A DNA stretch of 64,000 nt from Monodelphis domestica (taxonomy: Eukaryota > Chordata > Mammalia > Didelphimorphia > Didelphidae): positions 3,427,506 through 3,491,505 of the forward strand of contig NC_077235.1 in NCBI RefSeq assembly GCF_027887165.1, written 5' to 3'. Under the pieces are notes generated by a model, which searched no databases, was not told the origin of the DNA, and saw only the letters and a program-made list of their open reading frames with translations. Shown one piece after another: positions 24,158 through 33,725 of this stretch (position 1 is the stretch's first letter; the number at the start of each line of letters is the position of its first letter). A program made the position numbers and the translations under genes.

Positions 24158-24520
24158 TGAGCCTAGCCTCACCATTTCATAGCGGAAACTGAGGCACAAA
24201 GGCACCCTCCTCTCCCTCACTGCAAGCTCCCTGCCCTAAGCAATGTTGCTTTTATTCAGTGCTGGCATCTCCTGGCCAGCCCAAACCTCCCCATCTCTCC
24301 CCAGGAGAGGTAGCTCTCCTGAGCCTGAGCACCTGCGGCAGGGCTCCCCTCTCTGGAACAGCTTCCAGTACTCTCGAGAATCCAGGGCTGAACTGGAGTC
24401 CCACAGTCCATCTGTGCCAGGGAGAGAGAAGTACGGAAAGCCCGGAAGGCAGGAAGTTCTCAGTTCAAGTCTTGCCTCGGACACAGAGCAGCTCCCCGCA
24501 ATCACAGATGGGAGGGACCT
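24158..24520. repeat. MIR-like fragments
   Basis: A reversed MIR piece lies at 24158-24210 ('ggaaactgaggcacaaagg') and a sense piece at about 24448-24490 ('tcagttcaagtcttgcctcg'). Confidence 0.5.
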
Positions 24521-24524
24521 GCCT

Positions 24525-24544
24525 GGGGGCGGGGCGGGGCGGGG
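24525..24544 (+). promoter_or_regulatory. G-quadruplex / GC-box array
   Basis: Four runs of at least four G are separated by single C bases (G5-C-G4-C-G4-C-G4). This is both a chain of overlapping Sp1-type GC boxes and a canonical short-loop G-quadruplex motif. It lies about 1.3 kb upstream of the start codon, outside the main CpG island. Confidence 0.7.
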
Positions 24545-24899
24545 CGAGAGAGATGGCAGGGATCCCCGGACCGTGGATGGCTTCAAAACCAACCATCTTT
24601 GCTTTGCCGACTGGCATTTTCTTCAATTATTTAAGAACTGGATTCTGACGAGGGGAGGCAGAAAGGGTGCAAAATCTCGCCTCTGGTCCAGTCTCTTTGT
24701 TTCTAAGGGTGACGCGAGGAGTAGGTTCCAGAACTGGATTTGAACTCAGGGCTTCTAAATCCCCTAGACAGGGGCAAGTCACTTCAGGAAGTTGCGTCGT
24801 CCCTCCCTCATTTCTGGCTTAAATAATTGAGAAAAAGATCGAGGCTTGTCATTCAAGGTACCGTGGGCTCCTGCCACCTGTTGCTTATCTCGTGAAGCC

Positions 24900-25084
24900 A
24901 GAGCTTGGAGCTCCGAGCGCCCCGAGCCCACGACATTGACCCCCTGTCCAGCACCGTGGCTGCATTGTTCGGGTTACTGCATTTTCCGAGTGAAATAGAA
25001 TCGACGGGGAGTCTAATGAAGGCCTCCGGTTTTGTCAGAAGCCCCTGTCTTTGGGGAAGAGGCTGCCAAAGATGCGGCGGTAAC
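24900..25084. other. Unique CpG-bearing block before the island
   Basis: Non-repeat sequence with scattered CpG ('ccgagcgccccgagcccacg', 'gaatcgacggggagtctaat'). It may be the outer edge of the promoter region. No motif was firm enough to name. Confidence 0.3.
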
Positions 25085-25265
25085 AAGTGTGAAGGCAGAG
25101 GACCTGGGTTCCAATCCTACTACAGCTGCTCACTACTGTGAGCCTGGGCAAGTTACTTAAGCTCGCTGGCCGCACTTTCCCGATGAAGGCTTGTGTATGT
25201 GGAAGATGGCTGGCCTAACTCCACGAACTCTTTGAGTCTCAGTTTCCCCGCCTGTAAAATGGGGC
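25085..25265 (+). repeat. MIR SINE next to the CpG island
   Basis: 'gaggacctgggttccaatcc', 'gagcctgggcaagttactta' and, about 70 bases further than usual, 'tcagtttccccgcctgtaaa'. The sense MIR order is interrupted or duplicated in the middle. Confidence 0.7.
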
Positions 25266-25829
25266 CAGCTGGATCCTTGAAGTGCCAGCCTCCAGTGAGG
25301 TGCAGGGTGAGGGTTCTGGCCACCCCGGGCTGGCCACCCCCACCTCCTCCGCGGCCGCCGTCTTCCCGCCTCGAAGGTCGGGGGCGGAGAGCTGGGGGGA
25401 ACAAGGCCCAGAGCGAATCGGCTGCACACTTCCCCGGTCCGGGACCGCCAACTTGGATGCCTGGGGAAAGTTGGGGGGGGCGTGCCTCGAGGGAAGAGGG
25501 ACGCCCCCCCCCCAAGCAGAAGGAAACAATGTAAAAGCGGGGCTGCGCGGCGGCCCCTCCCATTGCTCCTCCGCCTTGTCCATTACACGCCTTTCCCCGC
25601 CCTCCCGGGCCGGCCGCTCTGGCCTTTCGGCTCTCCCTCCGCAGGAGGCAGCCCCGCCCCTCCCTGGCCCCGCCCACGTTCCGCCCAGGCCCCGCCCTGT
25701 CCCGCTGGTGCTGCGGCCACCGCCGAGGCCGCCTCCCTCACTCCCGGGCGCTAGGATCGCTTAGGCTCGCCCCGGCCCCGCCGCCCGGGTTTCCCCTGCG
25801 CCGCGCTGGGCCAGCGGGGGCGGAGCGCG

Positions 25830-25844
25830 ATGGTGAGCGGCTAG
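25830..25844 (+). promoter_or_regulatory. Upstream ORF (MVSG-stop) in the SHROOM4 leader
   Basis: An ATG at 25830 opens a four-codon frame (M-V-S-G) ending at TAG 25842-25844, eight bases before the first main ATG. Its context is G at -3 and G at +4, so it could be recognised. Such a short uORF close to the start codon would be expected to lower or condition translation of the main frame and to favour reinitiation at a later ATG. It matters only if transcription starts upstream of 25830. Confidence 0.5.
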
Positions 25845-25852
25845 CGGGCGCC

Positions 25853-25987
25853 ATGGAGCCCGGGGCCAGGATGGAGCCCCGCGCGGGGGCCTGCCAGTAC
25901 GCCCATGTGCAGCTGCAGGGGGGCGCGCCCTGGGGCTTCACTCTCAAGGGGGGGCTGGAGCACGGCGAGCCGCTCCTCGTGTCCAAG
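25853..25987 (+). CDS. SHROOM4: SHROOM4 first coding exon (start of PDZ domain)
   Basis: Shroom proteins are cytoplasmic actin-binding scaffolds: an N-terminal PDZ domain, then ASD1 and the Rho-kinase-binding ASD2, which together drive actomyosin contraction and cell-shape change. Seen here: 45 codons from the first ATG, with residues 18-33 reading [16 protein letters not shown]. This is the first strand and carboxylate-binding loop of the Shroom PDZ. The exon then ends at ...EPLLVSK and meets GTAAGC. Known in the family: exon 1 ends at this place in phase 0. The short leader with QY a few residues before VQLQ fits SHROOM4; SHROOM2 and SHROOM3 have longer or different leaders. The first ATG (25853) has G at -3 and G at +4. 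The second, in frame at 25871, has A at -3 and G at +4 and aligns better with the usual SHROOM4 start, so the protein may begin at either. Later exons are not in the window. Shroom family near certain; SHROOM4 likely. Confidence 0.86.
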
Positions 25988-25993
25988 GTAAGC
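25986..25993 (+). promoter_or_regulatory. SHROOM4: 5' splice site of SHROOM4 exon 1
   Basis: The sequence is AG|GTAAGC, a near-consensus U1 donor, directly after the VSK codons. It splits the frame in phase 0, as in other Shroom genes. The next expected codons (rest of the PDZ domain) were not found downstream in the window. Confidence 0.88.
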
Positions 25994-26345
25994 GGCGCCC
26001 GCACAGCTGCCCGGAACGGCCGCACCCGCCGTCGGCCTACGGGCCCGGGGTGCACCGCACGGGGCCCAGAGGCTGGGACCTCGGGCACATCCCGAGCGGG
26101 TTCCAGGCTCAGCGGCCCCGGACCGTGCGAGGGGGTGGGGAGCGCGGGGAACCCCGCGCAGCTCGGGGTGCGCCTCTTCCCCAACTGCCCGCCTCCAGGG
26201 GCACGGCCAGAGTAGAGAAGTGGCGCGCCCCCCTCCCGGGCCCCCTCTCCCGCCCGCCCCGCGCCCTGGTGATTTCCAGCCCCGGTTCCCAAGTTACAGA
26301 GCGGGGAGAAGCCTGGCGCTGAGCAGTCCAGCTGTGCTGCCGGGG

Positions 26346-26363
26346 CTGCTGCTGCTGCTGCTG
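26346..26363 (+). repeat. (CTG)6 microsatellite
   Basis: Six CTG units lie in the first 400 bases of intron 1, just before the T-rich stretch and CAG of the acceptor-like site at 26388-26389. The array is short. Confidence 0.85.
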
Positions 26364-26367
26364 CAGC

Positions 26368-26390
26368 CCAGTGTTTGTTTGTTTTACAGG
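26368..26390 (+). promoter_or_regulatory. Acceptor-like site downstream of exon 1
   Basis: A GTTT-repeat/T-rich run ends in TTTTACAG at 26389, a good match to a 3' splice site. If joined to exon 1 in phase 0, the frame stays open from GAC (26390) to a stop at 26603-26605. No donor that would restore the PDZ frame was recognised. Possible alternative last exon or chance site; no transcript evidence. Confidence 0.3.
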
Positions 26391-26461
26391 ACTGGAATCT
26401 GCTTGAAGCCCCCCGCGGCAGGGGGCAGGGGAAGAGTGCTGTGGAAGCGAGAATGCAGCGA

Positions 26462-26492
26462 GTGTGTGTGTGCGTGCGCGCGTGCGTGCGCA
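26462..26492 (+). repeat. Alternating purine-pyrimidine run (GT)n(GC)n
   Basis: GTGTGTG passes into GCGTGCGCGCGTGCGTGCGC without breaking the alternation over about 30 bases. Such runs favour left-handed Z-DNA under negative supercoiling. It sits about 470 bases past the exon 1 donor. Confidence 0.75.
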
Positions 26493-26605
26493 CAGAGCGA
26501 GGGGGGTGGGAGGCTTTCTTTCTTTGGGAGGGAGAACAGTTCACCTTGACGAGCCTCGTGGAGCCGGACGTTCGAGAGTCTAGATTGAAACAAACTTGCT
26601 CCTAA

Positions 26606-28384
26606 CTTCCCCAAAGCCTCCGAGGGGGAGGCGCAGATTCCCGAAGCGGCCCACGAGCCAAGAGCCCGGGAGGGGGGAGCTCTGGGTAGGGAACACATCC
26701 CCACCCCCATTTTATTCGGAGCCGGGGCCCCTGGCCATGCCTCGCACTTTCACTTCCCCACTTCCCGTCTGGACCCGCGAGTGCTGCGGGTCAAGGCTGT
26801 TCCAGAAGCAGCCCGAGGGGAGGGCAGGTTGGCCTTGGGCGCTTGGCAGCCTTGAGGCACCTCTGTGGGGAGGGGCTCTAATCTTCAGTTGGGCAAAGGG
26901 CCAGCCCGGCCTCCTTCCTCCTGGAAACTCTAGACCGTGCCTGGGTTCCCACTCTGGGGTTCCAGGGCTCTGGGAAATCACGTCTTTGGATGGTTGTTTT
27001 GACAACTGTATTTCGGCAGAATGGGGTTCCTTTCCACTCCTCAGCATTGCATGGGGAGCCTGAAAGAACCTCCTTTGGGGAGGGCCCTGCCCATAGGCTT
27101 CCCCACGCTGCCTGGCCTCTGTTCCTGGGGACCTTAGCTGTGGATCCAGCTCACTCTCACTCCCAGCTGCCCCATCTAGAACTTCTCCCACTCGGGGAAT
27201 CTGTGGCCCAACTGCAGCCCTGGCCGAGAGTTCTCTAAGCAAACACATTCTTTACCTGCTTCCCCTCCGACTTCTCCCAGGGCTTGGCATTGCACAGCAA
27301 GGCAGGGCATGGCATGCCATGGCTCTGCTGTCTCTTCAGACCTGCTATTTGGGGGCTCCCCTTCCCAGCCTGGGGTCTCCTCTGGGATCAGGGAGGAACT
27401 GAGGATCCCCCAGCAGTCTGTGGTCTGCAGTGGAGAGGAGGAGGGTGGCTCCAGTTAGAGCAGGGGAACCCCGAAGATGGCAAAGCTAGCCTGCCCACGG
27501 GTCACCCATTCAAACACTTGCATGGCCCCAGCCTAAAAACTGAGGCCCCCCTCCAGTGGTTGCAGGCCATCCACACTCTCCTTAATGCCCCGCCCTGCCC
27601 CCTCATGGCAGAAGCCTTCAGACTGGCTCCCTAGGCTCTCCTCGTGCCAGTTCTCTGCCATGCCCTGGCTCCCACATGATCCATAGATGAGTCTCCAGGC
27701 TTCTCCCGGTGTGCCACGGTGCCCACCATTGGGGACATTAGAGACCACCCCTGCCCCAAATCAAGTTAAAAAGATCCTAGGAGTAACAGGGGCTCTAGAG
27801 TTGAGTGAGGGGATGGTGGAGGGCCTGGAGAGTCTGGAGGTAGGGAATCTGATTCATGAGAAGGCCCCACACCAGCAAGCGGGAGGTGTGTGTGTGGGGG
27901 GTGGGGAGAGGCAGCCCGGCACATCGGGGAGAGGGAACTTGGAGATGTGCTGTGGGATCTCCGAGCCTTCAGCTCACCCCAAACACAAAGAAGGGAAGGA
28001 GCTCCCGGACTCAGCTTGGGTGCCCAGATAGGGGTTAGCTCATCACGGCTTCAGAAGGGGAAGGTGGGAACTTGCACAGAGCAGGCTGGGGGAAGTGATG
28101 AAGGTACTGGGTAGGAAGGTGTGGCCATGTTGCTCATCTTCCCATCCTCTGATTGGCTAATCCCATGCCCAGTTTTGGAGGTGGCTGCCCTGTGGGATCT
28201 TAAGCAGCAGGAGGGCTTGTCTTGGCATCTTCTACAGTGGGCATCTAGCCCTTGTTTGGACCATTGAAATGAACAGAAAACGGGCTGAGGCCTCTGTCCC
28301 TGCTTCGTGTTCCAGAGGTTGTCAAAAGAGCTTTCTGTCTTTCTCTGAGGATGGGCTTCTGACAGGGTCATTATTGCAAGTGAG
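26606..28384 (+). other. Intron 1, unique sequence
   Basis: GC falls away from the island over this stretch. It has G-rich patches at 27890-27910 and no repeat or exon that I can support. Frames on both strands are shadows. Confidence 0.4.
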
Positions 28385-28540
28385 GGAGGCAGCAGGGGGA
28401 GCGACTAGAGCTCTGGCCTTGGGATCAGCAAGGCCTGGGTTCTACTCCTGCTTCAAACGCTTCCAGCTGAGTGATCCAGGCCAGGCAAGTCACTCACCTC
28501 ATCTGGCCTCAGAGGCTTCTTCCATGATGTTCTGGAGAGG
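28385..28540 (+). repeat. MIR SINE
   Basis: 'gcgactagagctctggcctt', 'ggcctgggttctactcctgc', 'caggcaagtcactcacctca' and 'tctggcctcagaggcttctt'. Confidence 0.7.
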
Positions 28541-28639
28541 ATATTCCTCTGAAGGGAGCTGTCAGGAATGAGTATCCCGGGAGAGGAAGAGGAGGGAGAA
28601 CATTGATTCTTTGTCTCTAGGTTCCAGAGGGATCATAGG

Positions 28640-28740
28640 ATCAAAACTCTCTCTATTCCAACCTCTTCATTTTACAGAGGGAAAAACTGAGACTGAGGGA
28701 GGTTGTGCCCAAGATCACAGGAATATTAAGGAGCTGAAGG
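28640..28740 (-). repeat. MIR-like fragment
   Basis: 'cctcttcattttacagaggg', 'aaaaactgagactgaggga' and 'gcccaagatcacaggaat' in reversed MIR order. Confidence 0.65.
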
Positions 28741-29104
28741 GGCACAAAGCATGCTGGGAAAAGTACCCGCCAAAGACCAGAACACTCTTTAGAGGGAGGA
28801 AATCAGGTCATTTGGGACTCTTTGGATTGCTTAGAGTTTTTTTGTGGGGCAGGCTGGCTCAGAACATGGGAAAAGATTGCCCTGTGTTGGGGGACCGGTT
28901 CATGGGAGAAGGATGGGGAAAGAGGAAGCCTTGGGGCTATCTCACCTGGCATGTGTGCAGAGGCTTTGGTATGATTGATCTTGTTAGCCTGGTGGTGGTA
29001 GAGAGGTCACAAGAACTATCCAACACCTCAGGTCCCAGGAGGACCCTATCCTTGTCTTTGGTGGTGTCAGGGTAAGGCTTGAGGCTGCTGGAGCCCCTGA
29101 AGCT

Positions 29105-29345
29105 AAATGGAATAAGTATAGTATTAAAAAACATCTACTATGGGCTAAGCATCCTTTACAGATTTGATCTCATTTGTTCTTCACCGCAATCCTGGGAGAT
29201 AGGTGCTAGTGTGATCCACATTTTATAGGAGTAAACTGTAGCAGGCAGAGGTGAAATGACTTGCCCAGGGTCACCGAGCTAGTAAGTATCCGAAGTTGGA
29301 TTTGAACTCAAGGCTTCCTGACTCCAGGCCTAGTGTTCTTTTCAC
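29105..29345 (-). repeat. MIR-family SINE, near full length
   Basis: 'acatctactatgggctaagc', 'tttgatctcatttgttcttc', 'atgacttgcccagggtcacc', 'gttggatttgaactcaaggc' and 'tgactccaggcctagtgt' in order over 240 bases. Confidence 0.85.
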
Positions 29346-29369
29346 TGCCTCTGGTGGGCAGCTTCTGCC

Positions 29370-29520
29370 TCAATCATAGGAACTCAGAAATTGCATAATC
29401 CAATCCCCTCTTTTTAAGCTAGAGGAAACTAGGGGCCAGGGAGAGGAGGTACCTTGCCCAAAAGCTTGGGTCTGGCAACAAACTCCACTCTGACACTTTG
29501 TACCTGGGGCCTGGTCCTGA
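29370..29520 (-). repeat. MIR-like fragment
   Basis: 'gctagaggaaactaggggcc' and 'taccttgcccaaaagcttgg' in reversed order. Confidence 0.6.
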
Positions 29521-29812
29521 AGTGCAACTTTGTTTTCTTCACTAAGACTGTAGGCAGGGTCTCGGTGTGCTTGAGAGCCCCCAAACGCCCACCTGGGCTG
29601 GCTGCCCAGCCCAAGATTCACATTTCCCTCAGAATATGATTGGTGATGAGGCCTGCTCTGTGTAGGGCACTTCCTTTCTCCCGCCCCCATTCCCAGCGCC
29701 AGCCTGGGTGGGGCTGGAAGGTTCCCATCACTTCACTGGGAGTTTCCTGAATGGAGGGAGGTACTAACTTCTTTCCTGCTCTCCAGAGACTAGCATCTCT
29801 CCTGATCTCCTG

Positions 29813-29814
29813 AT

Positions 29815-29845
<31 letters not shown>

Positions 29846-30424
29846 CTCTCTCCCTCTCCCTCCTCTCTCCCTTTCTCTGTCTCTCTCTGTCTCTCTGTCT
29901 CTCTCTCTTTGTGTCTCTCTCTGTGTCTCTCTTTCCTTCTCTCTTCTCCTCCCTCTCCCCCCCCCCCTTCCTCCTCTCCCCCTCTCTCTTCTCCCTTCTC
30001 TTTCTCCTTTTCTCTCTCTCCCTCTTTTTGTCTCTCCCTCTCCCTCCGTCTCTCTCTCCCTCTCTCTCCTCTCTCTTCCTTTCCCCTTCCCCCCTCTCCA
30101 TCCCTCCCCCTCTCTCCCTTTCTCTCTTTGTCTGTCTCTTTCTCTCTTTTCCTCTTCTCTCCGTCTCTCTCTGCCTCTCTCCCTTTCTCTCCCTCTCTCT
30201 TTGTCTCTCTCCCTCTCTCTGTGTCTCTCTCCCTCTCTCTCTCTCCCTCCCTCTCTTTCCCTCTCCTCTCCCTCCTTCTCTCCCTCTCTCTGTCTCTCTC
30301 TTTCCCTTTCCTCTCCCTCTCCTCTTTCTTTCCCTCCCTCTCCCCCTCTCTTTCAGTCTCTCCCCCTCTCTCTCCCTCCCTGTCTCTCTGTCTCTCTGTC
30401 CCTCTCCCTCTCCTTCTCCCCCCC
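29813..30424 (+). repeat. Polypyrimidine tract of about 610 bp, (TC)n-based
   Basis: The + strand is almost wholly C and T, built from TC, TCTCTG, CCCT and TTTC units with rare G and an 11-C run at 29957-29967. The long frames through it (for example a - strand frame at 29764-30636 rich in R, E, G and K) are artefacts of purine-only sequence. The tract starts about 3.8 kb into intron 1. Confidence 0.97.
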
Positions 30425-30699
30425 TTGTTTCTGGGCTGTCTCCTCCTGTATGAGTGTCTGAGGGAGTGGAGATTCTTCTCCCCTCTGTTGGTCTCTAGAA
30501 TTGGGCCTCCCTGGCTTGGCCTCCTGTGGGTGGGGAGGGAGGAGGGAGGAGGTTTTTGCCTGGCCCAGTAGAGAATCTGGTCCTGGGACAGAATGTGTGG
30601 GCTCTGGAGGGAGTAGGGGTGAAAGGGGTTCCACATCCTCTGTGGCTCTGGGCCACAGTCAGGGCCCCAACCTTGAGTGTGGGTGTTCAGCTAGTGGGA

Positions 30700-30870
30700 C
30701 AGCCTGCCATACTGGTTGGAGGATTGGACTTGGCTTGAGTTTGAATCCTGCCCCTGAAACTGATCCTGGGCCAGTTGCCTAACATCTCCCAGCCTTGGCT
30801 TTCTTGTCTGTAAAATGGGCATGAGAACGTGTGTTATGCTTCCCTCACTAGGTGCCTGTGGGACACTGCA
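30700..30870 (+). repeat. MIR SINE
   Basis: 'acttggcttgagtttgaatc', 'ggccagttgcctaacatctc' and 'ttcttgtctgtaaaatgggc'. Confidence 0.75.
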
Positions 30871-30984
30871 GAGCTGATCTATAGAGAGGCTTTTGCAGTC
30901 TTTATAGGGCTCCATCAGCTCCTGCTTTTAGTGCCATTTGGAGTGATGGCGGGTGGATGTAGGGAGGAGACTTCAACATCCTGA

Positions 30985-31130
30985 AGGCATGAAGTGGTTA
31001 AGAGATTGCATTTTCCTGGCCAGAGGGAGACTGACTTCTAGTCCTGGGACCTCAGTTTCCTCATTTGTAAAATGAGGTGCTGCGCTAGACAGGTTCTGAG
31101 GCCCTCCTGACCTCCTTCCATCTGCCTCGG
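30985..31130 (+). repeat. MIR SINE
   Basis: 'gtggttaagagattgcattt', 'acttctagtcctgggacctc' and 'agtttcctcatttgtaaaat'; the centre is deleted. Confidence 0.75.
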
Positions 31131-31284
31131 TGCCGAATGGGAATGACAGCGATCCATCTCTAGCTGGGTGAGGGGGTTGCTGGTGGTGGATGAGAGTGAG
31201 TTGCCCAACCTTCCAATTCGAAGATAAAGTAACTTGGGAGTCTAGTGGCTCCCTCTACTCCTGGGGGCTCTAGAAGAATTTGCC

Positions 31285-31465
31285 CATTGGAGAAAGCATG
31301 TGGTCTAAGAAAAAGGGAGTCAGGACCTGAGTTCAAATTCTGACAGTATCACTGCCTCTATATCCTTGGGCAAGTCACCTTCTTCCTGATGCCTCAACTG
31401 CCTCGAATGTAAAATGAAAGGGTTGTACTTGATGGCCTCTGAGGGCCTTTCCAGCTCTGCTGCCC
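31285..31465 (+). repeat. MIR-family SINE
   Basis: 'aaagggagtcaggacctgag', 'ttcaaattctgacagtatca', 'cttgggcaagtcaccttctt' and 'gaatgtaaaatgaaagggtt', then the 'gatggcctctgagggccttt' tail. Confidence 0.8.
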
Positions 31466-32800
31466 TCTCCCCTCACCTGGTACAAGCCCAGATGGTCATC
31501 TGGCAGAGGGACCCTGGGAAAGTCAGATTATTGTACCTGCAGGGCGGAGGGCTCAGAGGGCAGGCCAGAGCAGACGACAGTGCCATATGGCTAAAATCCA
31601 GCCTCATACTGATAATGCCAGCAACAGAGTTTTCTAAGTGACGGTGTCTGCCCCACCCGCCCGCCCGCCCGCAGGGATCCTTCTCTGCAGCTTATGGCCC
31701 CTGTTTCAGTTGGAGTTTGACCCCATTGCTCCCCCCTCCCAGTTGGTGAATGGTCTGCTGTGCCAGGCTCCTGTGAGGGCTCGTGGTGGGGCTAAGGAGC
31801 GGGTATGCGCCAATGCATGGAGAACACATCATAGGGGCCACAGGAATGCCAGTTAGTGTCTCAATACTGAAATGCAGCAGTTGCCAAAGAGGGTTTCGGT
31901 GAGGATTTGATGCAGTAGGAGGAAGGCGGTGGTCCCGAACCCTGGGAGAGACCCCGTGCATGTGTGCTCAGGGGAGGGCTTGGCCTCTTGCAGAAGCCCT
32001 CATTACTGGAACTGAACTGAGACTCCCCCATTCCCCAGCCATGTTGTGTGGACTCCCCCCAGCCCCTTTGGGTCATCTTTGCTTGGTGGGCCCCGTTTCA
32101 GGCCCAGGGGTCTTTGGAGCACTATTGCTGGTGGCATCCACAGTGCAGAAGGCCCAACCTGCTTCCGCGTTTGCCCCCTCCAACCCCAAGCAAACAAAAA
32201 ATCTGGATCCAGCTGGAGGACACTTGAGCCTTGTCTTTGGGGGGACTTGGGGGGTGGAAGTGTTCCTTCTCCCAGGCATTTCTTGAAAGGATGTGGAGAG
32301 GCTGGGCTTGGGGGCTTTGGAGGAAGGGCCATGTGGTCCCACTTAGGTTTCTTCAGAACCAGGGTTAAAAAAAGCTGGCGCCGCTTTTGAGAGGGGTGCT
32401 GGCCAAGACCCCAAGCGCTGTAGCACTAGGCTTTCAGAGGGGTCCCCAAAACTGACCCTCCTCCATCCGAAGCCCTGGGCCGGATGGTTTGGGCCCAAGC
32501 CTCAAGGAGTTTCTGCTCCAGTGGGGAGGGAAGGAATGAGATGAGAATATGTGCTAGTCCAAGGCTAGGATGTTAGCTATTCAGCCAAGCAAGTGCTTTG
32601 GGGGGTCTGGAGGAGGAAGGACATGACTGATGGGGCCCACGCTGGCCTTGAAACTGGACAGACAAGGGCAGGGAGAATTCGGCAGGGGATTGGGAGCAGG
32701 GAGAACTTTCCTGGCATGGGGAACAGTGAGGCTTCCTGGCTCCAAGATGGAGAGTACTCTGCATCCCTGGGAGTTGGCTTGGAGTGAGAAACTTACAGGA
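31466..32800 (+). other. Intron 1, unique with a (CCCG)n patch
   Basis: (CCCG)4 lies at 31656-31671. A CAG after it looks like an acceptor, but no coding continuation follows. A weak reversed L2 trace lies at 32500-32600. Nothing else was recognised. Confidence 0.35.
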
Positions 32801-32814
32801 AATACAGGATCCCA

Positions 32815-32960
32815 TTCTAGAGCTGATATTGGCGGCCCCCTTATGGGGCATCGAGTCCAACCTTATTTTAGAGAGGAGAAACTGAGGGACAGAGAAAGGC
32901 AAAGACTTGTCTAAGGTCACCTAGGGAGCAGGGGCAGAGTTGGGCCTGGCACCCCCCCCC
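32815..32960 (-). repeat. MIR-like SINE
   Basis: 'gcatcgagtccaaccttatt', 'agagaggagaaactgaggga' and 'acttgtctaaggtcacctag' in reversed order, ending at a 9-10 C run. Confidence 0.75.
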
Positions 32961-33124
32961 AACTTTAAGAGTCAAGGCTCTGATCTTCATTTTGCTCATC
33001 TGGGAGGAAGCCCTCTCTCCTGGAGTGTGGAATAAACCTTTGAGAGAAGATTTGAAACATGTGTGGAGTCGAGGCAGGGCTGGGCTTGAAAGCACCTGAC
33101 TGCTCAAGGGCCCGTCCCTTCCAA

Positions 33125-33346
33125 GGACAGCCCCTCCCCCTCTCTTTCCCTCTCCCCCCCTCCTCCTCCTCCTTCTTCCTTCTCTCTCCTCTCCCCTCTC
33201 CCCTCTCCCTGGGCTGGGCCCTGCTGGGCTGGCCCAGCTGCCGCTGGGGCCTCTGCCCCTCAAGCCCCTGCTGCAGGAGGCCTGGCCCAGCAGGGGGGTG
33301 GGGGATAGGGAGGGAAAGAGGGAGGGAGGGAGGGAGGGAGGAAGAG
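33125..33346 (+). repeat. Polypyrimidine-polypurine inverted repeat
   Basis: A C/T tract (33131-33210) and a G/A tract (33297-33346, with (GGGA)n) face each other across an 86-base centre. The centre also pairs: CCCTGCTGGGC at 33219-33229 is the exact reverse complement of 33285-33295. A competing small hairpin lies at 33223-33238 (7-base arms). As RNA or single-stranded DNA this could fold into a long imperfect hairpin. Confidence 0.7.
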
Positions 33347-33629
33347 CCTTGGGTTGGGGGAGGAGAGGGCCAGATGTGTGCAGGCAGCCCTAGCTGGATT
33401 CCTGCAACCTTGGCTCGATGGGAAGTTGGAACCACAATGCCTCACTCCCTCCCACTGTAGCCATCAAAGTTGGCAAAGCCCAGGAGGGCCGGATTTTACC
33501 CAGGAGTTCCTTGGTTCTTCTTTTGCCCACCATGCAAGGGTGAAGTTCAGAGAACTGGGCTGGGGGTGGGGCAGTGAGGGCAGGGAGGAGGAGGAGACAT
33601 CTCAGGCCTCTAGGATCTTCTTAGAGGAC

Positions 33630-33725
33630 TAACCCACTCAGTTTGTGGACAAGGAGGAAACTGAGGCCCAGGGAAGGAAAGCCATTTGGCCAGTGTCCTG
33701 GAGCCAGTGAACACCAGGCCTGGGC
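33630..33725 (-). repeat. MIR-like fragment
   Basis: 'acaaggaggaaactgaggcc' and 'ggccagtgtcctggagccag' in reversed order. Confidence 0.65.

Larger units (their letters stand above)
25300..26320 (+). promoter_or_regulatory. SHROOM4: CpG island and promoter region of SHROOM4
   Basis: By eye this is the densest CpG stretch in the window, and it brackets exon 1. GC boxes (CCCCGCCC type) occur at about 25651-25660, 25668-25676, 25680-25686 and 25690-25697, 160-200 bases before the start codon. No TATA box is visible at a sensible distance. This fits a TATA-less, Sp1-type promoter with dispersed start sites. The exact transcription start cannot be placed from sequence. Long frames on either strand here (for example - strand 25738-26544) are GC-rich shadows, not genes. 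Confidence 0.8.

Noticed and set aside
1..25852. Search for BMP15, the neighbour upstream of SHROOM4 in human
   Set aside because: No cystine-knot or TGF-beta-like segment was found; it is likely further away.
25738..26544. 268-codon - strand frame across the CpG island
   Set aside because: A GC-rich shadow antisense to the true exon 1; no domain.
29764..30636. 290-codon - strand frame rich in R, E, G and K
   Set aside because: It is the purine strand of a low-complexity polypyrimidine tract; no start context, domain or splice structure.
31672..31800. Possible exon after the (CCCG)n patch ending in GCAG
   Set aside because: The frame that would join exon 1 in phase 0 meets a stop (TGA) after about 24 codons, and no PDZ residues follow.
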